Notes: a model not told the origin generated them from the letters alone. DNA of 64,000 bases from Microbacterium sp. B35-30 (GCF_010634855.1 NZ_MWLQ01000014.1:62001-126000); one strand, 5' to 3'. Shown: positions 53,465 to 62,461, counted from the stretch's first letter. Numbers and translations: made by a program.

Positions 53465-55312
53465 ATGACCGACGTGTGGAGCGGCGCAGCGACCGCGTGG
53501 CGGAGCGGACCGTGGTCGCTCGAGCTGCGCGACGACGAATTCGCCGACATCGCATACGACGGTCACGTCGTGCTGCGGTCGGTGCGCGCCGTGGTGCGCG
53601 ACCGCAACTGGGACACGGCGGGCCTGGTCGTCGACCGCGTCGACGGATCCGACCTCGCACTGACGCTGCACGTGCACTCGACGGGCCTCGGCTCGGACCT
53701 GCGCGGGATCGTCCGCGCCGAGGTGCGCGGGCCCGGGCGCCTGCGGGTGCTCACGGACCTCGAGCCTCAGACGGATTTGGCGACCAACCGCACCGGTCTC
53801 GTCGTGCTGCACCCGCCCGCGCTGGCGGGCGTGGGCCTGCACATCCGGCACTCCGACGGCACGGTCGCGCATTCGCGGTTCCCCGAGCGCATCAGCCCGC
53901 ATCAGCCGGCTCTCGACATCGCGGGCCTGTCGTGGTCGCACGAAGGGCTCGAGCTCGACATGCGCTTCACCGGCGACGTCTTCGAGATGGAGGACCAGCG
54001 CAACTGGACGGATGCCTCGTACAAGACCTACAGCCGCCCGCTCGCCCTGCCCTTCCCGTACACGGTCGCCGCCGGCGAACGGGTCGTGCAGGCGATCGAC
54101 GTCGCCGTGTCGGGCACTCCCACGGCCACAGCTCCGGATCCCGTCACCCGCATCCGGCTCGACGAAGGACCCCCGCTCCCCGCGATCGGCGTCTCGGCCT
54201 CGACGGCGCCGGACCCGGCCCCGGCGGACCGGTGGCCGGCGGACGGCGGCGTCTGGCCTGCGGCGGTGCTCGTCGAGCTCGACCTCGCGACCCGCAACTG
54301 GCGCGCGGCCCTCGGTCGCGCGGCAGGCCGGCATCCCTCCGACCGCCGCCCCCAGTCGCCGAGCGAGCGCGAGCGAGGCGTAGACGCCCGCACCGATCCG
54401 AGCTCGCTGAGCGAGCGTCCCCGAGACGAGGGGCCTGCTGCTGCGCTCGACGTGCGCTTCGTGCTCGACGACTCCGACCCTTCGAGCATCGACGAGGCCG
54501 TGCACGCGCTCCGCGGCCTCCCGATCGTGCGCGTCACCGCGTTCCCGCCCACCGGCCCGGCGCGCCACGTCTCCGATCTCGACGCGATCGCCCGGCTGCG
54601 CCACGCGCTGACCGAGGCGGGTCTCGACATCGCCGTGGTGGGCGGAGTGCGCTCGCACTTCACGGAACTCAACCGGGAGCACCATCGCCTGCCACGCGGG
54701 CTCGCCGGCATCGTGTTCAGCAGCACGCCGCTGTTCCACAGCCTCAGCACCGCACAGCTGATCGAGGCGCTGCCGATGCAGCGGATCGTCGCCACGCAGG
54801 GTGTGGGCATCGCCGCAGGACTCCCCGTGCACGTCGGCCCGATCTCCCTGCGTCCGCACTTCAACGACGTGGCGACGACGCCCCCGCCGATGCCCGCGCA
54901 CGACGACCTGCGCGACGGCTACGGCTCGGCATTGCTCGACGCCGGCGATGTGCGGCAGTCGGCACCGCAGCTCGCCGCGTGGACCGTGGCCAGCGCCGCG
55001 GCCCTCGCCGTGCCCGGCGTTGCCACGCTCGCCTACTTCGAGGAGTGGGGGCCGCGCGGCGTCCGCACGGCCGACGGCACCGCCCTTCCTGTGCTCGCCG
55101 CGGTCTCGGCACTCGCCGCGCTGGCGGGCGCGACGGGCCTGCGCGGCGACTCCCCCGACGGTCTCGTCTGGGCGCTCGGCGCCCGCGCCGCCGGCGGCGA
55201 CACCGTCCTCGTGGCCAACCTCGACGATCGCCCGCGCCGGGTCGAGGTCGAGCTTCCCGGCGGCGCGACCCGCACCGCCGAGGTGCTGCCCGGGTCGTTC
55301 CTGCCGCTCTGA
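53465..55312 (+). CDS. apnL: D-apionate lactonase-like protein (ApnL type)
   Basis: 615 residues. A beta-rich N-terminal domain (about 1-215) ends in EMEDQRNWTDASYKTYSRPLALPF, a block I associate with D-apionate lactonases. A TIM-barrel middle domain (about 230-530, with VGPISLRPHFNDVAT) and a small beta C-terminal domain (RVEVELPGGATR) follow, matching the three-domain design of that family. The enzyme opens D-apionolactone to D-apionate, one step before the ApnO-like enzyme. ATG at 53465 is preferred for GGAG upstream. Residues about 291-325 are an Arg/Ser/Glu-rich insertion made of repeat-like DNA and may be an unstructured loop. The gap of 94 bp to the SDR gene leaves operon membership open. 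Confidence 0.75.
   Translation: MTDVWSGAATAWRSGPWSLELRDDEFADIAYDGHVVLRSVRAVVRDRNWDTAGLVVDRVDGSDLALTLHVHSTGLGSDLRGIVRAEVRGPGRLRVLTDLEPQTDLATNRTGLVVLHPPALAGVGLHIRHSDGTVAHSRFPERISPHQPALDIAGLSWSHEGLELDMRFTGDVFEMEDQRNWTDASYKTYSRPLALPFPYTVAAGERVVQAIDVAVSGTPTATAPDPVTRIRLDEGPPLPAIGVSASTAPDPAPADRWPADGGVWPAAVLVELDLATRNWRAALGRAAGRHPSDRRPQSPSERERGVDARTDPSSLSERPRDEGPAAALDVRFVLDDSDPSSIDEAVHALRGLPIVRVTAFPPTGPARHVSDLDAIARLRHALTEAGLDIAVVGGVRSHFTELNREHHRLPRGLAGIVFSSTPLFHSLSTAQLIEALPMQRIVATQGVGIAAGLPVHVGPISLRPHFNDVATTPPPMPAHDDLRDGYGSALLDAGDVRQSAPQLAAWTVASAAALAVPGVATLAYFEEWGPRGVRTADGTALPVLAAVSALAALAGATGLRGDSPDGLVWALGARAAGGDTVLVANLDDRPRRVEVELPGGATRTAEVLPGSFLPL
54340..54440. repeat. Repeat-derived in-frame insertion inside the apnL-like gene
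   Basis: The stretch has two related units, around CCGAGCGAGCGCGAGCGAG and GCTGAGCGAGCGTCCCCGAG, resembling a GAGCGAGCG-type intergenic repeat that I associate with Microbacteriaceae genomes. It is read through in frame as a low-complexity segment (SPSERERGVDARTD, SLSERPRDEG) that interrupts the barrel domain. Identification of the repeat is from memory, not a search. Confidence 0.6.
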
Positions 55313-55396
55313 CCGTCGCTGCCCCCACCCTCCACGCGCCGCGCTCCACGCGCCGGCCGCTCCCGCCGCCCGCTCCCGCCGTCCCCGCTCACCCCC

Positions 55397-55457
55397 GTTC
55401 ACTTGCGCTGAACGTACGCGAAACCGGCCGATGGGCGTACGTTCAGCGCAAGTGAAC
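55397..55457. repeat. Extragenic palindrome, family A, copy 2
   Basis: Perfect 23-bp inverted repeat, arms GTTCACTTGCGCTGAACGTA plus CGC and complement, around a 15-bp loop. It lies between the convergent apnL-like and GH42 genes. Arms match the copy at 2846-2904 some 52 kb away while the loops differ. Confidence 0.9.
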
Positions 55458-55489
55458 TGATTCAGCTCGACGCCGTGCCGCGCCCGAGG

Positions 55490-57685
55490 TCACACGACGT
55501 GTGAGTTCGACGCCGTGACGGCCGGCGCCTCGCGCCAGATCCGCACATCCCAGGGTGCGAGCTCGACCTCCGTGCCCGCCCGGTGCACCGCGTCATCCAG
55601 GACGGATGCCGCGTCCGCCGCGACCCGGACGGTGCGGGTCTGCGGTGACCAGTTGTGCACCACCCACACGCGACCCTGAGCGCCTGTCAGGGAGTGAGCG
55701 GTGACCGAGGCCGGGCGCGCCGCGAGGATGGCGGAGGCACCGGCGTTCGCAGCCGCCACGGCCGCATCGCGCCCGGATCCGTGGGCCGCGGCATCCGTCA
55801 TCACGTCGGCCAGCGTCGCGCGGTCGAGGAGCGTGCCGACCGTCGTGATCGCGCCCGCACCGACCTCGCGGCGCGTGACCGCCGCCCATCGGCCGAACAG
55901 CGGATGCCGGTACCCCAGGACGACGTCGGCGCCGTCCGGCTGGAGCCCGTCGGCCCAGCCGTGCGCGGTGCCGACCACCGCGCCGTCGCGCACAACCTCG
56001 ATCGGCTCGGCGAGCGCCCCGAACTCCCGGTAGCCGACACCGGCCGCCGGTCCGACGATCGCGGGCGCCCGCTCGAGTCGCATACGGCCTTCGTCGTCGC
56101 CATACCCGGTGCGCGGGCCGATCACGAGCCGTCCGCCGAGACGGGCGTACTCGACGAGCGTCTCGAGCGTCGGATCGGATGCCGCGATCAGCCCCGGCAC
56201 GACGAGCACCGGGAACCGCCGCACAAGCTCGCCCGCGTCGGGCAGCTGCCGTTCGTTCACGAATCCGACCTGCAGCCCCGAATCGACCGCTGCGCGACCG
56301 AACGCGCCCACGATCCGGGCGTACCCGCCGCGGTCGGCATCGGCGCCGCGCGCGAGCGGCGGCTCGAAAGCCATCATCCACTCGCTGTCGTGCGCGTACA
56401 CGAGACCGACGTCGGCGTCGGGCTCGGCATCCGTCAGCCACGGCGCCGCCGCGGCGAACTGCCGGCCGATCGCGGCGATCTCGGCATGGATGCGCCCGGG
56501 CTCGAGGTCATGGCCGAGGATGCCGCCCCAGTGCACCTCGGCGCCCGAGTGCAGCGTGTGCCAGTGCCAGTAGGACACGAGCCGCGCCCCGCGCGCGACG
56601 AGCAGCCACGCCGCCTGAGCGAGCTGACCGTCGTACGGCGGGCGGGTGAGCCACGCGGGGCCGATGGAGGCCGCACCGGTCTCGGTGACGAGGAACGGCT
56701 CCTGCCGAGAGGCCCGCATGCGGTCGGCCATGAGCACGAACTGCGGCACGTCGTCGGCGTACCACTGGCCGCCCGCGCCCTCGCGCTCGAGGTCCATCGC
56801 GTCCTGGGACAGGTAGTAGGCGTTGCCGCTGGCGATGTCGAGCCGCGCAGCTACGGCGACGTCGTCCATCGCCGGGCGCTGGTAGGCGATGCAGGTCGTG
56901 AGGAACGTGTCGTCGGCCACGAGCGGGCGGACGAGGTCGGCCTGCCAGCCGATGAAGTCCGCGGTCAGCTCGGCCTGGAACCGCCGCCAGGCGAGGTCGT
57001 AGGCGGGAGTCGTGTTGCCCGACGGCGCCCACAGCTCGTCCCACTCGGCGATGCGGTGCGACCAGTACGTCAGCCCCCACGCGCGGTTGAGCGTGTCGAC
57101 ATCGCCGTAGCGGTCCGCGACCCAGTCGCGGAATCGTCCGACGACGTGGTCGTTGTGGATCAGATGCAGGCCGGCCTCGTTGTCGAGCTGAACGCCGATG
57201 ACCGCCGGATGCCGGCCATGCCGGCCGATCACCGCGCGGATGACACGCTCCGCGTAGCCGCGGAACAGCTCTGACGTGTAGTCCACCTCCTGGCGGCCGC
57301 CCCACGGCACGGTGCTGCCGTCCTTGCGCACGACTGCGAGCTCGGGGTGTGACCGCGCGAGCCACGGCGGCACGGCGTAGGTCGGCGTGCCGAGGATCAC
57401 GTCGATCCCGTGCGCGTGCGCCGCGTCGAGCACGGGCGTCAGCCACTCGAGATCGAACTCTCCGTCGCGCGGCTCCCACGTGGACCACACCGATTCACCG
57501 ACGCGGATGCACGTGATGCCGGCATCCGTCATGAGTCGCAGGTCGGTCTCGAGCCGCGACGGGTCGGGCAGGTACTCGTTGTAGTACGCCGTCCCGAGTC
57601 GGGGGCCGCCCCGCCAGGCTTTCAGGCGATCGGATGCCGCGGCCCGGCCCTCGTCAGGCGCCCCTGGCACGCGCGAGTCTGCCAC
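55490..57685 (-). CDS. Glycoside hydrolase family 42 beta-galactosidase
   Basis: 731 residues. LGTAYYNEYLP opens the TIM barrel; the acid/base is E170 in GVQLDNEAGLH and the nucleophile E335 in FLVTETGAAS. The glutaminase-like trimerisation domain (about 420-640) and a C-terminal beta domain follow. No signal peptide; it would act on imported galactosides. Its GTG start lies 3 bp after the stop of the upstream apiosidase-fold gene with no ribosome-binding site of its own, so translation is probably coupled. Confidence 0.95.
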   Translation of the reverse strand: MADSRVPGAPDEGRAAASDRLKAWRGGPRLGTAYYNEYLPDPSRLETDLRLMTDAGITCIRVGESVWSTWEPRDGEFDLEWLTPVLDAAHAHGIDVILGTPTYAVPPWLARSHPELAVVRKDGSTVPWGGRQEVDYTSELFRGYAERVIRAVIGRHGRHPAVIGVQLDNEAGLHLIHNDHVVGRFRDWVADRYGDVDTLNRAWGLTYWSHRIAEWDELWAPSGNTTPAYDLAWRRFQAELTADFIGWQADLVRPLVADDTFLTTCIAYQRPAMDDVAVAARLDIASGNAYYLSQDAMDLEREGAGGQWYADDVPQFVLMADRMRASRQEPFLVTETGAASIGPAWLTRPPYDGQLAQAAWLLVARGARLVSYWHWHTLHSGAEVHWGGILGHDLEPGRIHAEIAAIGRQFAAAAPWLTDAEPDADVGLVYAHDSEWMMAFEPPLARGADADRGGYARIVGAFGRAAVDSGLQVGFVNERQLPDAGELVRRFPVLVVPGLIAASDPTLETLVEYARLGGRLVIGPRTGYGDDEGRMRLERAPAIVGPAAGVGYREFGALAEPIEVVRDGAVVGTAHGWADGLQPDGADVVLGYRHPLFGRWAAVTRREVGAGAITTVGTLLDRATLADVMTDAAAHGSGRDAAVAAANAGASAILAARPASVTAHSLTGAQGRVWVVHNWSPQTRTVRVAADAASVLDDAVHRAGTEVELAPWDVRIWREAPAVTASNSHVV

Positions 57686-57688
57686 GGG

Positions 57689-59194
57689 TCAGCCCGCCAC
57701 GCGCGTGATGCGCAGCGCCAGCGCCTCGCCGGCGGGCAGCTCGACGGCTGCGGAGGCCCGGTCGTACGCATCGTTGCGCTGGACGTCGTCGAGCGTGAAG
57801 CGCCGGCCGACGGGCGTGACCGTCATGTTCCACGTGTCGATGACATCGACGTCGAAGGTGTCGCCCGGCTCCGGCCGCTCGCCCGGGAACCCGATCGGCA
57901 GCCGGAAGTCCCACGTCGCCGGCGCCGACCGACCGAGGTACTGCACGTACAGCTGCCGCGGGATGCCGGCGACAAAGGCCGGGTCGTCCCACTTGTCGAT
58001 GGGATCGAGCCCTGCGCCGTGCACCCCTTCGAGGACGCGGCGGAGGAACGCCAGCCGCGTGGGCGACGCGCCCCGCAGTGGCCCGCCCTCGACCATGTGG
58101 AGGCTCCCCGAGGCGGTCACGAAGCTCTCGCCGTGCGAGGCGTAGCAACCGGCCACCGTGGTGATCCAGAACTGATGCACCAGCTCCTCGGCGCTGAGGT
58201 GGCCCCACCGGTCGGGGATGTCGCCCTCGTACTTGATCTCGTCGAGGACGACCGGCTTGCCGTACACGTCGCGGTACAGGTTGGCCCGCCCGAAGTCCGT
58301 CGTGGCCGAGCCGTTCTGGAGGGACGCGTGGGTCACCCACGGCTGGTTGTTGTCGTACAGCTCGATCCAGTTGTGGATCGAGCGGAGATGATCGTACGGG
58401 TCGATCTCGGCCAGCAGCGCGCCGGTGCGGTCCCAGCGGTCGGCCGGGCGCTCGAGCTGGTCGAACTCGTTGCAGAGCGACCACCACACGTGCGGGTACG
58501 CGGCCAGGCGCGCCACGAGGTAGCGGAGGTAGACGGCATCCTCCTCCTCGGTGAGCTCGTCGAGACCGAACTGGCCGCGGTCGTAGGCGTTGTAGATGAG
58601 CACGTCGGCCTGGATGCCGCGCTCACCCAGCGCCTCGACGGCCCGGTCGAGGCGCTGGAAGAACGCGGGCACCGGCTTGGTCACGTCCCAGCGCCCGTCG
58701 GTCTTCTCGAACGGCATCAGGCTCGGGACATGCTCGATGTAGCCGCCGCCCTGTGGGAACACCATGAACCGGAACTTGTTGAAGCCGGCCTCGGCGATCG
58801 CGTCGACGGTCGACGAGAACAGCGGCTCGTCCTGGTGCAGCCAGTTGTACGCGGTCGCTCCGACCGGGCGGAACGGCGTGCCGTCGGCGTGGGCGAAGTG
58901 GAAGCGGTGGGCGACGCGCACCGGCCCGTGCTCGGCGCCGCGTGAGACCTCGAACGCGCCGGTCCGGCCCGCGAGCGCGGCATCCGCGCTCTCGGTCATC
59001 CACGACCACTCCCCCTCCAAGTCCGGTGCGAAGCGGACCCGGTAGGTGGTGCCGCCGTCCCAGAATCCTGGCACCGCGATATCGCCGGCATCTGCGTGCC
59101 GGAAGGTCACGGTGAGCGGGGCTTCCAGGCCGACGGCGAGAGCGGACGGCGCCTCGAACGCCAGCTCCACAGGACGGTACAGCGAGTGGGACAT
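57689..59194 (-). CDS. DUF5060/DUF4038-like hydrolase (apiosidase-fold family)
   Basis: 501 residues. The N-terminal beta domain (about 5-95, ELAFEAPSALAVGLEAPLTVTF, GFWDGGTTYRVRFAPDLEGEW) is DUF5060-like. The TIM barrel (about 105-400) begins FRPVGATAYNWLHQD and has E243 in WSLCNEFDQL and E319 in PVVLDEIKYEGD, candidate acid/base and nucleophile. A C-terminal beta domain follows, as in DUF5605 proteins. This barrel is related to the DUF4038 domain of GH140 apiosidase, though other substrates are possible. The second ATG is taken as start, with GGAAGG 6 bp upstream. It is first in the operon with GH42 and divergent from an ABC importer. Confidence 0.85.
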   Translation of the reverse strand: MSHSLYRPVELAFEAPSALAVGLEAPLTVTFRHADAGDIAVPGFWDGGTTYRVRFAPDLEGEWSWMTESADAALAGRTGAFEVSRGAEHGPVRVAHRFHFAHADGTPFRPVGATAYNWLHQDEPLFSSTVDAIAEAGFNKFRFMVFPQGGGYIEHVPSLMPFEKTDGRWDVTKPVPAFFQRLDRAVEALGERGIQADVLIYNAYDRGQFGLDELTEEEDAVYLRYLVARLAAYPHVWWSLCNEFDQLERPADRWDRTGALLAEIDPYDHLRSIHNWIELYDNNQPWVTHASLQNGSATTDFGRANLYRDVYGKPVVLDEIKYEGDIPDRWGHLSAEELVHQFWITTVAGCYASHGESFVTASGSLHMVEGGPLRGASPTRLAFLRRVLEGVHGAGLDPIDKWDDPAFVAGIPRQLYVQYLGRSAPATWDFRLPIGFPGERPEPGDTFDVDVIDTWNMTVTPVGRRFTLDDVQRNDAYDRASAAVELPAGEALALRITRVAG

Positions 59195-59232
59195 CGTCAT
59201 CCTTCCGAATCTACGGCGATCGTCACCGACTA

Positions 59233-59246
59233 TTGAAACGTACCAA
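59233..59246. promoter_or_regulatory. LacI-type operator over the ABC importer promoter
   Basis: TTGAAACGTACCAA is a palindrome of form TTG-x2-ACGT-x2-CAA. Its left part serves as a possible -35 (TTGAAA) with CATAAT 15 bp downstream as -10. Bound repressor would block the importer operon and perhaps the divergent GH42 operon. Confidence 0.55.
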
Positions 59247-59294
59247 AGTCGTGCATAATCTGCAGGAGATGAATGAACATGCACCCTCCACGGT

Positions 59295-59308
59295 TGTTAC
59301 CGGTAACA
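59295..59308. promoter_or_regulatory. Second operator upstream of the ABC importer
   Basis: TGTTACCGGTAACA is a perfect 14-bp palindrome 60 bp before the binding-protein ATG. Its centre differs from the upstream TTG-x2-ACGT-x2-CAA site, so two regulators may act here. No regulator gene is adjacent. Confidence 0.6.
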
Positions 59309-59367
59309 CCCGAAACGGCTGGCAGGGGCACTCACTCCACCCGGACATTCCAGAAGCGGAGAAGACA

Positions 59368-60615
59368 ATGAAGGTTTCTCGCAAGATCGCAGCCGGCGCC
59401 GCCGGCCTCCTCGCCGTCAGCCTGCTGGCCGGCTGCAGTTCAGCCGGCTCGGGCGCCGGCGACGCAGGCGAAGACGTGGCGCTCACCCTGTGGGCCCGAG
59501 GCAACTCGGTGCCCGACGATGTCGAGCAGATCCTCGCCGACCAGTTCCCGGACTACGACATCACCTTCGAGAACATCCCCGACATCGAAGACAAGCTTCG
59601 CGCGGCCCTGCGTTCGGGCAGCGGCCTGCCCGACGTCGTCATGATGGGCGGCAGCCTGCCGTCGTTCTTCACGGTAGCCGACGAATTCGTCGACCTGTCT
59701 GACCAGGCCGCCGAGAGCGACGCCGTCGAGTGGGGCCTCGAACTCGGCCAGGCGCCCGATGGTCGTCAGGTTGCGCTCCCCACCGATATCGGCCCGTGGG
59801 GCTTCTTCTATCGGGCCGACGTGCTCGAGACGCTCGGCTATCCGACGGAGCCCGAAGAGGTCGCTGCGGCCGTCGACTCGTGGGACGCCTACCGCGAGCT
59901 CGCCACCGCCGCGGCGGGAGCCGGCAGCTTCGTGTGCGACCACGCCGGCCAGGTCTACCAGGCGCGCCTGGCCCAGGAGGGATACGCGTACTTCGAGCAG
60001 GAGGACGGCGAGGACGTCAACATCGTCGACTCGCCCATCTCGCACGACGCGTTCGTCGAGACCGCCTCGCTCGCGCAGGACGGCCTGTGCGCCAACGCTG
60101 AGCCGTACACGCCCGAGTTCAACGCGGCCCTGACGCAGGAGGACATCGTCGGCTTCGTGGGGCCTGCGTGGGAGGACGGCCTGCTGAAGTCCGCGGGCGA
60201 GCTGCAGTCCGGCAACTGGCGCGTCACGACCGTTCCGGGCGGCGCCGCCGCGACCGGCGGAACGTTCGTCTCGGCGCTGTCGGCGAGCGAGCACCCCGAG
60301 GCCGCGGCGGAGCTGGCGGCGTTCATCGGCGGCACCGAGTTCCAGAAGATCGGCTACCTCGAGAAGGGCCTCTTCCCGGCGTCGACCGGCGTGGCCGCCG
60401 ACCCCGACGCCGCCTCGCCGCAGGAGTACTACGGCGGTCAGGACACGCTCGGCGCGCTCGCACAGACCGCCGTGGAGGCGCCGCTGGTCTACCAGGCGCC
60501 CGACAGCGGAACAGTCGCCTCGCAGTTCTTCGTCGCGCTGAACGACCTCTCGTTCAACGACGACGACCCCGAGAAGGTGTACTCCTCGCTCGTCGAGAAG
60601 AACTCCGCCGAGTGA
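59368..60615 (+). CDS. ABC sugar-binding lipoprotein (family 1)
   Basis: 415 residues with lipobox LAGC (cysteine 23). The mature part has VALTLWARGNSVPDDVEQILADQFPDYDI and GLPDVVMMGGSLPSFFTVADEFVDL, typical of the UgpB/MalE-like group, and GPWGFFYRADVLETLGYP in the ligand cleft. Two cysteines (FVCDH and GLCAN) may form a disulfide in the exported protein. GGAGA precedes the ATG. It starts an importer operon with two permeases and a cytosolic hydrolase; ligand unknown, but divergent beta-galactosidase and apiosidase-fold genes suggest a galactose- or apiose-bearing oligosaccharide. Confidence 0.92.
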   Translation: MKVSRKIAAGAAGLLAVSLLAGCSSAGSGAGDAGEDVALTLWARGNSVPDDVEQILADQFPDYDITFENIPDIEDKLRAALRSGSGLPDVVMMGGSLPSFFTVADEFVDLSDQAAESDAVEWGLELGQAPDGRQVALPTDIGPWGFFYRADVLETLGYPTEPEEVAAAVDSWDAYRELATAAAGAGSFVCDHAGQVYQARLAQEGYAYFEQEDGEDVNIVDSPISHDAFVETASLAQDGLCANAEPYTPEFNAALTQEDIVGFVGPAWEDGLLKSAGELQSGNWRVTTVPGGAAATGGTFVSALSASEHPEAAAELAAFIGGTEFQKIGYLEKGLFPASTGVAADPDAASPQEYYGGQDTLGALAQTAVEAPLVYQAPDSGTVASQFFVALNDLSFNDDDPEKVYSSLVEKNSAE

Positions 60616-60619
60616 CACC

Positions 60620-60648
60620 GGCGGGGGCGGCCGCGCGCCGCCCCCGCC
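60620..60648. terminator. Intercistronic hairpin after the binding-protein gene
   Basis: Perfect 12-bp stem GGCGGGGGCGGC with its complement and a 5-base loop, starting 5 bp after the stop and followed by TT. A partial terminator would keep permease synthesis below that of the binding protein. Confidence 0.75.
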
Positions 60649-60662
60649 TTCCAGGGAGCATC

Positions 60663-61634
60663 ATGACCTCGACCGCAACTTCGACGGCGACTCCGCCCTC
60701 GACGACGCCGGCACCCGTGCCGCCATCCCGACGCCGTCGCCCGGCACTGCTGCGCTACTGGCGCGAGTATCTGGCGATCTCGCCGTTCTACATTCTGTTC
60801 GCGGTGTTCGGGCTCTTCCCGCTCGTGTTCGCCGTTTACCTCTCGATGGTCTCGTGGGACGGCCTCGGCGAGCCGGAATGGGTCGGCCTCGAACAGTTCG
60901 AGCGCCTGTTCAGCTCGGGCGAGTTCGCGGGAGCACTGAGCAACACCGTGATCATCTTCGTGATCGCACAGGTTCCGGTGATCCTCGCCTCCCTCGGCGC
61001 CGCGGCACTGCTGAGCTCGCCGAGGCTGCGCGCCAAGGGCCTCTACCAGACCCTGTTCTTCCTGCCGCAGGTGACCTCGGTCGTCGCGGTGGCCATCGTC
61101 TTCCAGTCCGTCTTCTCGAACGAGTACGGCATCATCAACGCGTTCCTCGAGGCGATCGGATTGTCGGCTGTTCCCTGGATGACCACCGAGTGGGGCGTGC
61201 GGCTCGTGGTCGCGCTCATGATCTTCTGGCGCAGCTTCGGCTACTTCGTGGTGATCTTCCTCGCCGGCATCTCGTCGATCCCGCCGTCGCTGTACGAGGC
61301 CGCGCGCCTGGACGGCGCCGGGCCGTGGCGCATCCTCCGCTCCATCACGGTTCCGATGATCTGGCCGACGATCCTCTTCGTCGCCGTGACCGGCACGATC
61401 AGCGGCTTTCAGATCTTCACCGAGCCGCAGGTGCTCACCAACGGCCTCGGCGGACCCGGCAACTCCGTCGTGACGCTGATGTTCCTCCAGGTGGGCTACA
61501 TGGGGGCGACGCTGCCTACGGTGCGACCCGACCTCGGCTTCGCGACCGCCATCGGCTGGGGCATCTTCGTCGTGCTGATCCTCCTGGCCATCCTCAACTC
61601 CCGCGTCATCGCCCGACGCCGAAACGAGATGTGA
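60663..61634 (+). CDS. ABC sugar importer permease, UgpA/MalF type
   Basis: 323 residues. A basic cytosolic N-terminus is followed by six helices; the EAA loop reads LYEAARLDGAGPWRILRSITVP. GPGNSVVTLMFLQVGY near the end is typical of the UgpA group. The ATG has GGGAG upstream. It pairs with the next permease, whose start shares one base with its stop codon. Confidence 0.93.
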   Translation: MTSTATSTATPPSTTPAPVPPSRRRRPALLRYWREYLAISPFYILFAVFGLFPLVFAVYLSMVSWDGLGEPEWVGLEQFERLFSSGEFAGALSNTVIIFVIAQVPVILASLGAAALLSSPRLRAKGLYQTLFFLPQVTSVVAVAIVFQSVFSNEYGIINAFLEAIGLSAVPWMTTEWGVRLVVALMIFWRSFGYFVVIFLAGISSIPPSLYEAARLDGAGPWRILRSITVPMIWPTILFVAVTGTISGFQIFTEPQVLTNGLGGPGNSVVTLMFLQVGYMGATLPTVRPDLGFATAIGWGIFVVLILLAILNSRVIARRRNEM

Positions 61635-62461
61635 TGAAGACCCCTCGTCGCGCCTGGCTGCAGCATCTGGTTCTGATCCCCGCCGCCGCGCTGTTCGCGT
61701 TCCCGTTCTACTGGCTGATCGTCATGTCGACCAGCACGACGTCCGACATCTTCTCGAGCCCTCCCCGGCTGATCCCCGGACCCGAGCTCTTCGAGAACAT
61801 CGGGCGGCTCTTCGAGAGCATCGACTTCGGCCAGGCCTTCCTCAACTCCGTCGTCGTCTCGGTGATCGCCACGCTGGTCACGGTGACGATCGCGGCGCTG
61901 TCCGGGTTCGTGTTCGCGATGTACCGGTTCCCGGGCCGCAAATGGCTCTTCGGCATCCTGCTCGCCACCATGACGCTGCCCACCGGTGTGATGCTCGTGC
62001 CGATGTTCCAGATCTATGTCGACCTGGGCTGGCTGAACACCTACCTGCCGCTCATCGTGCCAGGCGCTGCCAGCGCCTTCGGGATCTTCTGGATGCGGCA
62101 GGCCGCGCGCGAGGCCGTGCAGTACGAGGTGATCGAGGCGGCCCGCGTCGACGGAGCCGGGTTCCTGCGCGTGTTCTGGCATGTCGGCGTGCCGGCGCTG
62201 CGCCCCGCCATCGCCGGGTTCACCGTCTTCCAGTTCATGTGGAACTGGAACGAGTACATGTGGCCGCTGCTGGTGCTCAACGACTCCGATCTGTACACAC
62301 TCCCTGTTGCGCTGCAGCAGCTCAACGGCAACTACGGCACCAGCGATTACCCCGTCGTCATGGTGGGGACACTGCTCGCGACATTGCCGCTCATCGTGGT
62401 CTTCCTGCTGTTCCGCAAGCAGGTCATGAGCAGCGCGACCTCAGGCGCGGTCAAGGGATGA
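61634..62461 (+). CDS. ABC sugar importer permease, UgpE/MalG type
   Basis: 275 residues, six helices, EAA loop VIEAARVDGAGFLRVFWHVGVP. FPFYWLIVMSTSTTSDIFSSPP and FMWNWNEYMWPLLVL are typical of the MalG/UgpE group. TGATG junction with the previous gene and ATGA overlap with the next. No ATPase gene is in the operon, so a shared ATPase (MsiK type) encoded elsewhere is likely. Confidence 0.94.
   Translation: MKTPRRAWLQHLVLIPAAALFAFPFYWLIVMSTSTTSDIFSSPPRLIPGPELFENIGRLFESIDFGQAFLNSVVVSVIATLVTVTIAALSGFVFAMYRFPGRKWLFGILLATMTLPTGVMLVPMFQIYVDLGWLNTYLPLIVPGAASAFGIFWMRQAAREAVQYEVIEAARVDGAGFLRVFWHVGVPALRPAIAGFTVFQFMWNWNEYMWPLLVLNDSDLYTLPVALQQLNGNYGTSDYPVVMVGTLLATLPLIVVFLLFRKQVMSSATSGAVKG

Noticed and set aside
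53291..55402. Minus-strand 703-codon open frame
   Set aside because: Antisense to the apnL-like gene, with Arg/Ala/Gly-rich product and no domain features.
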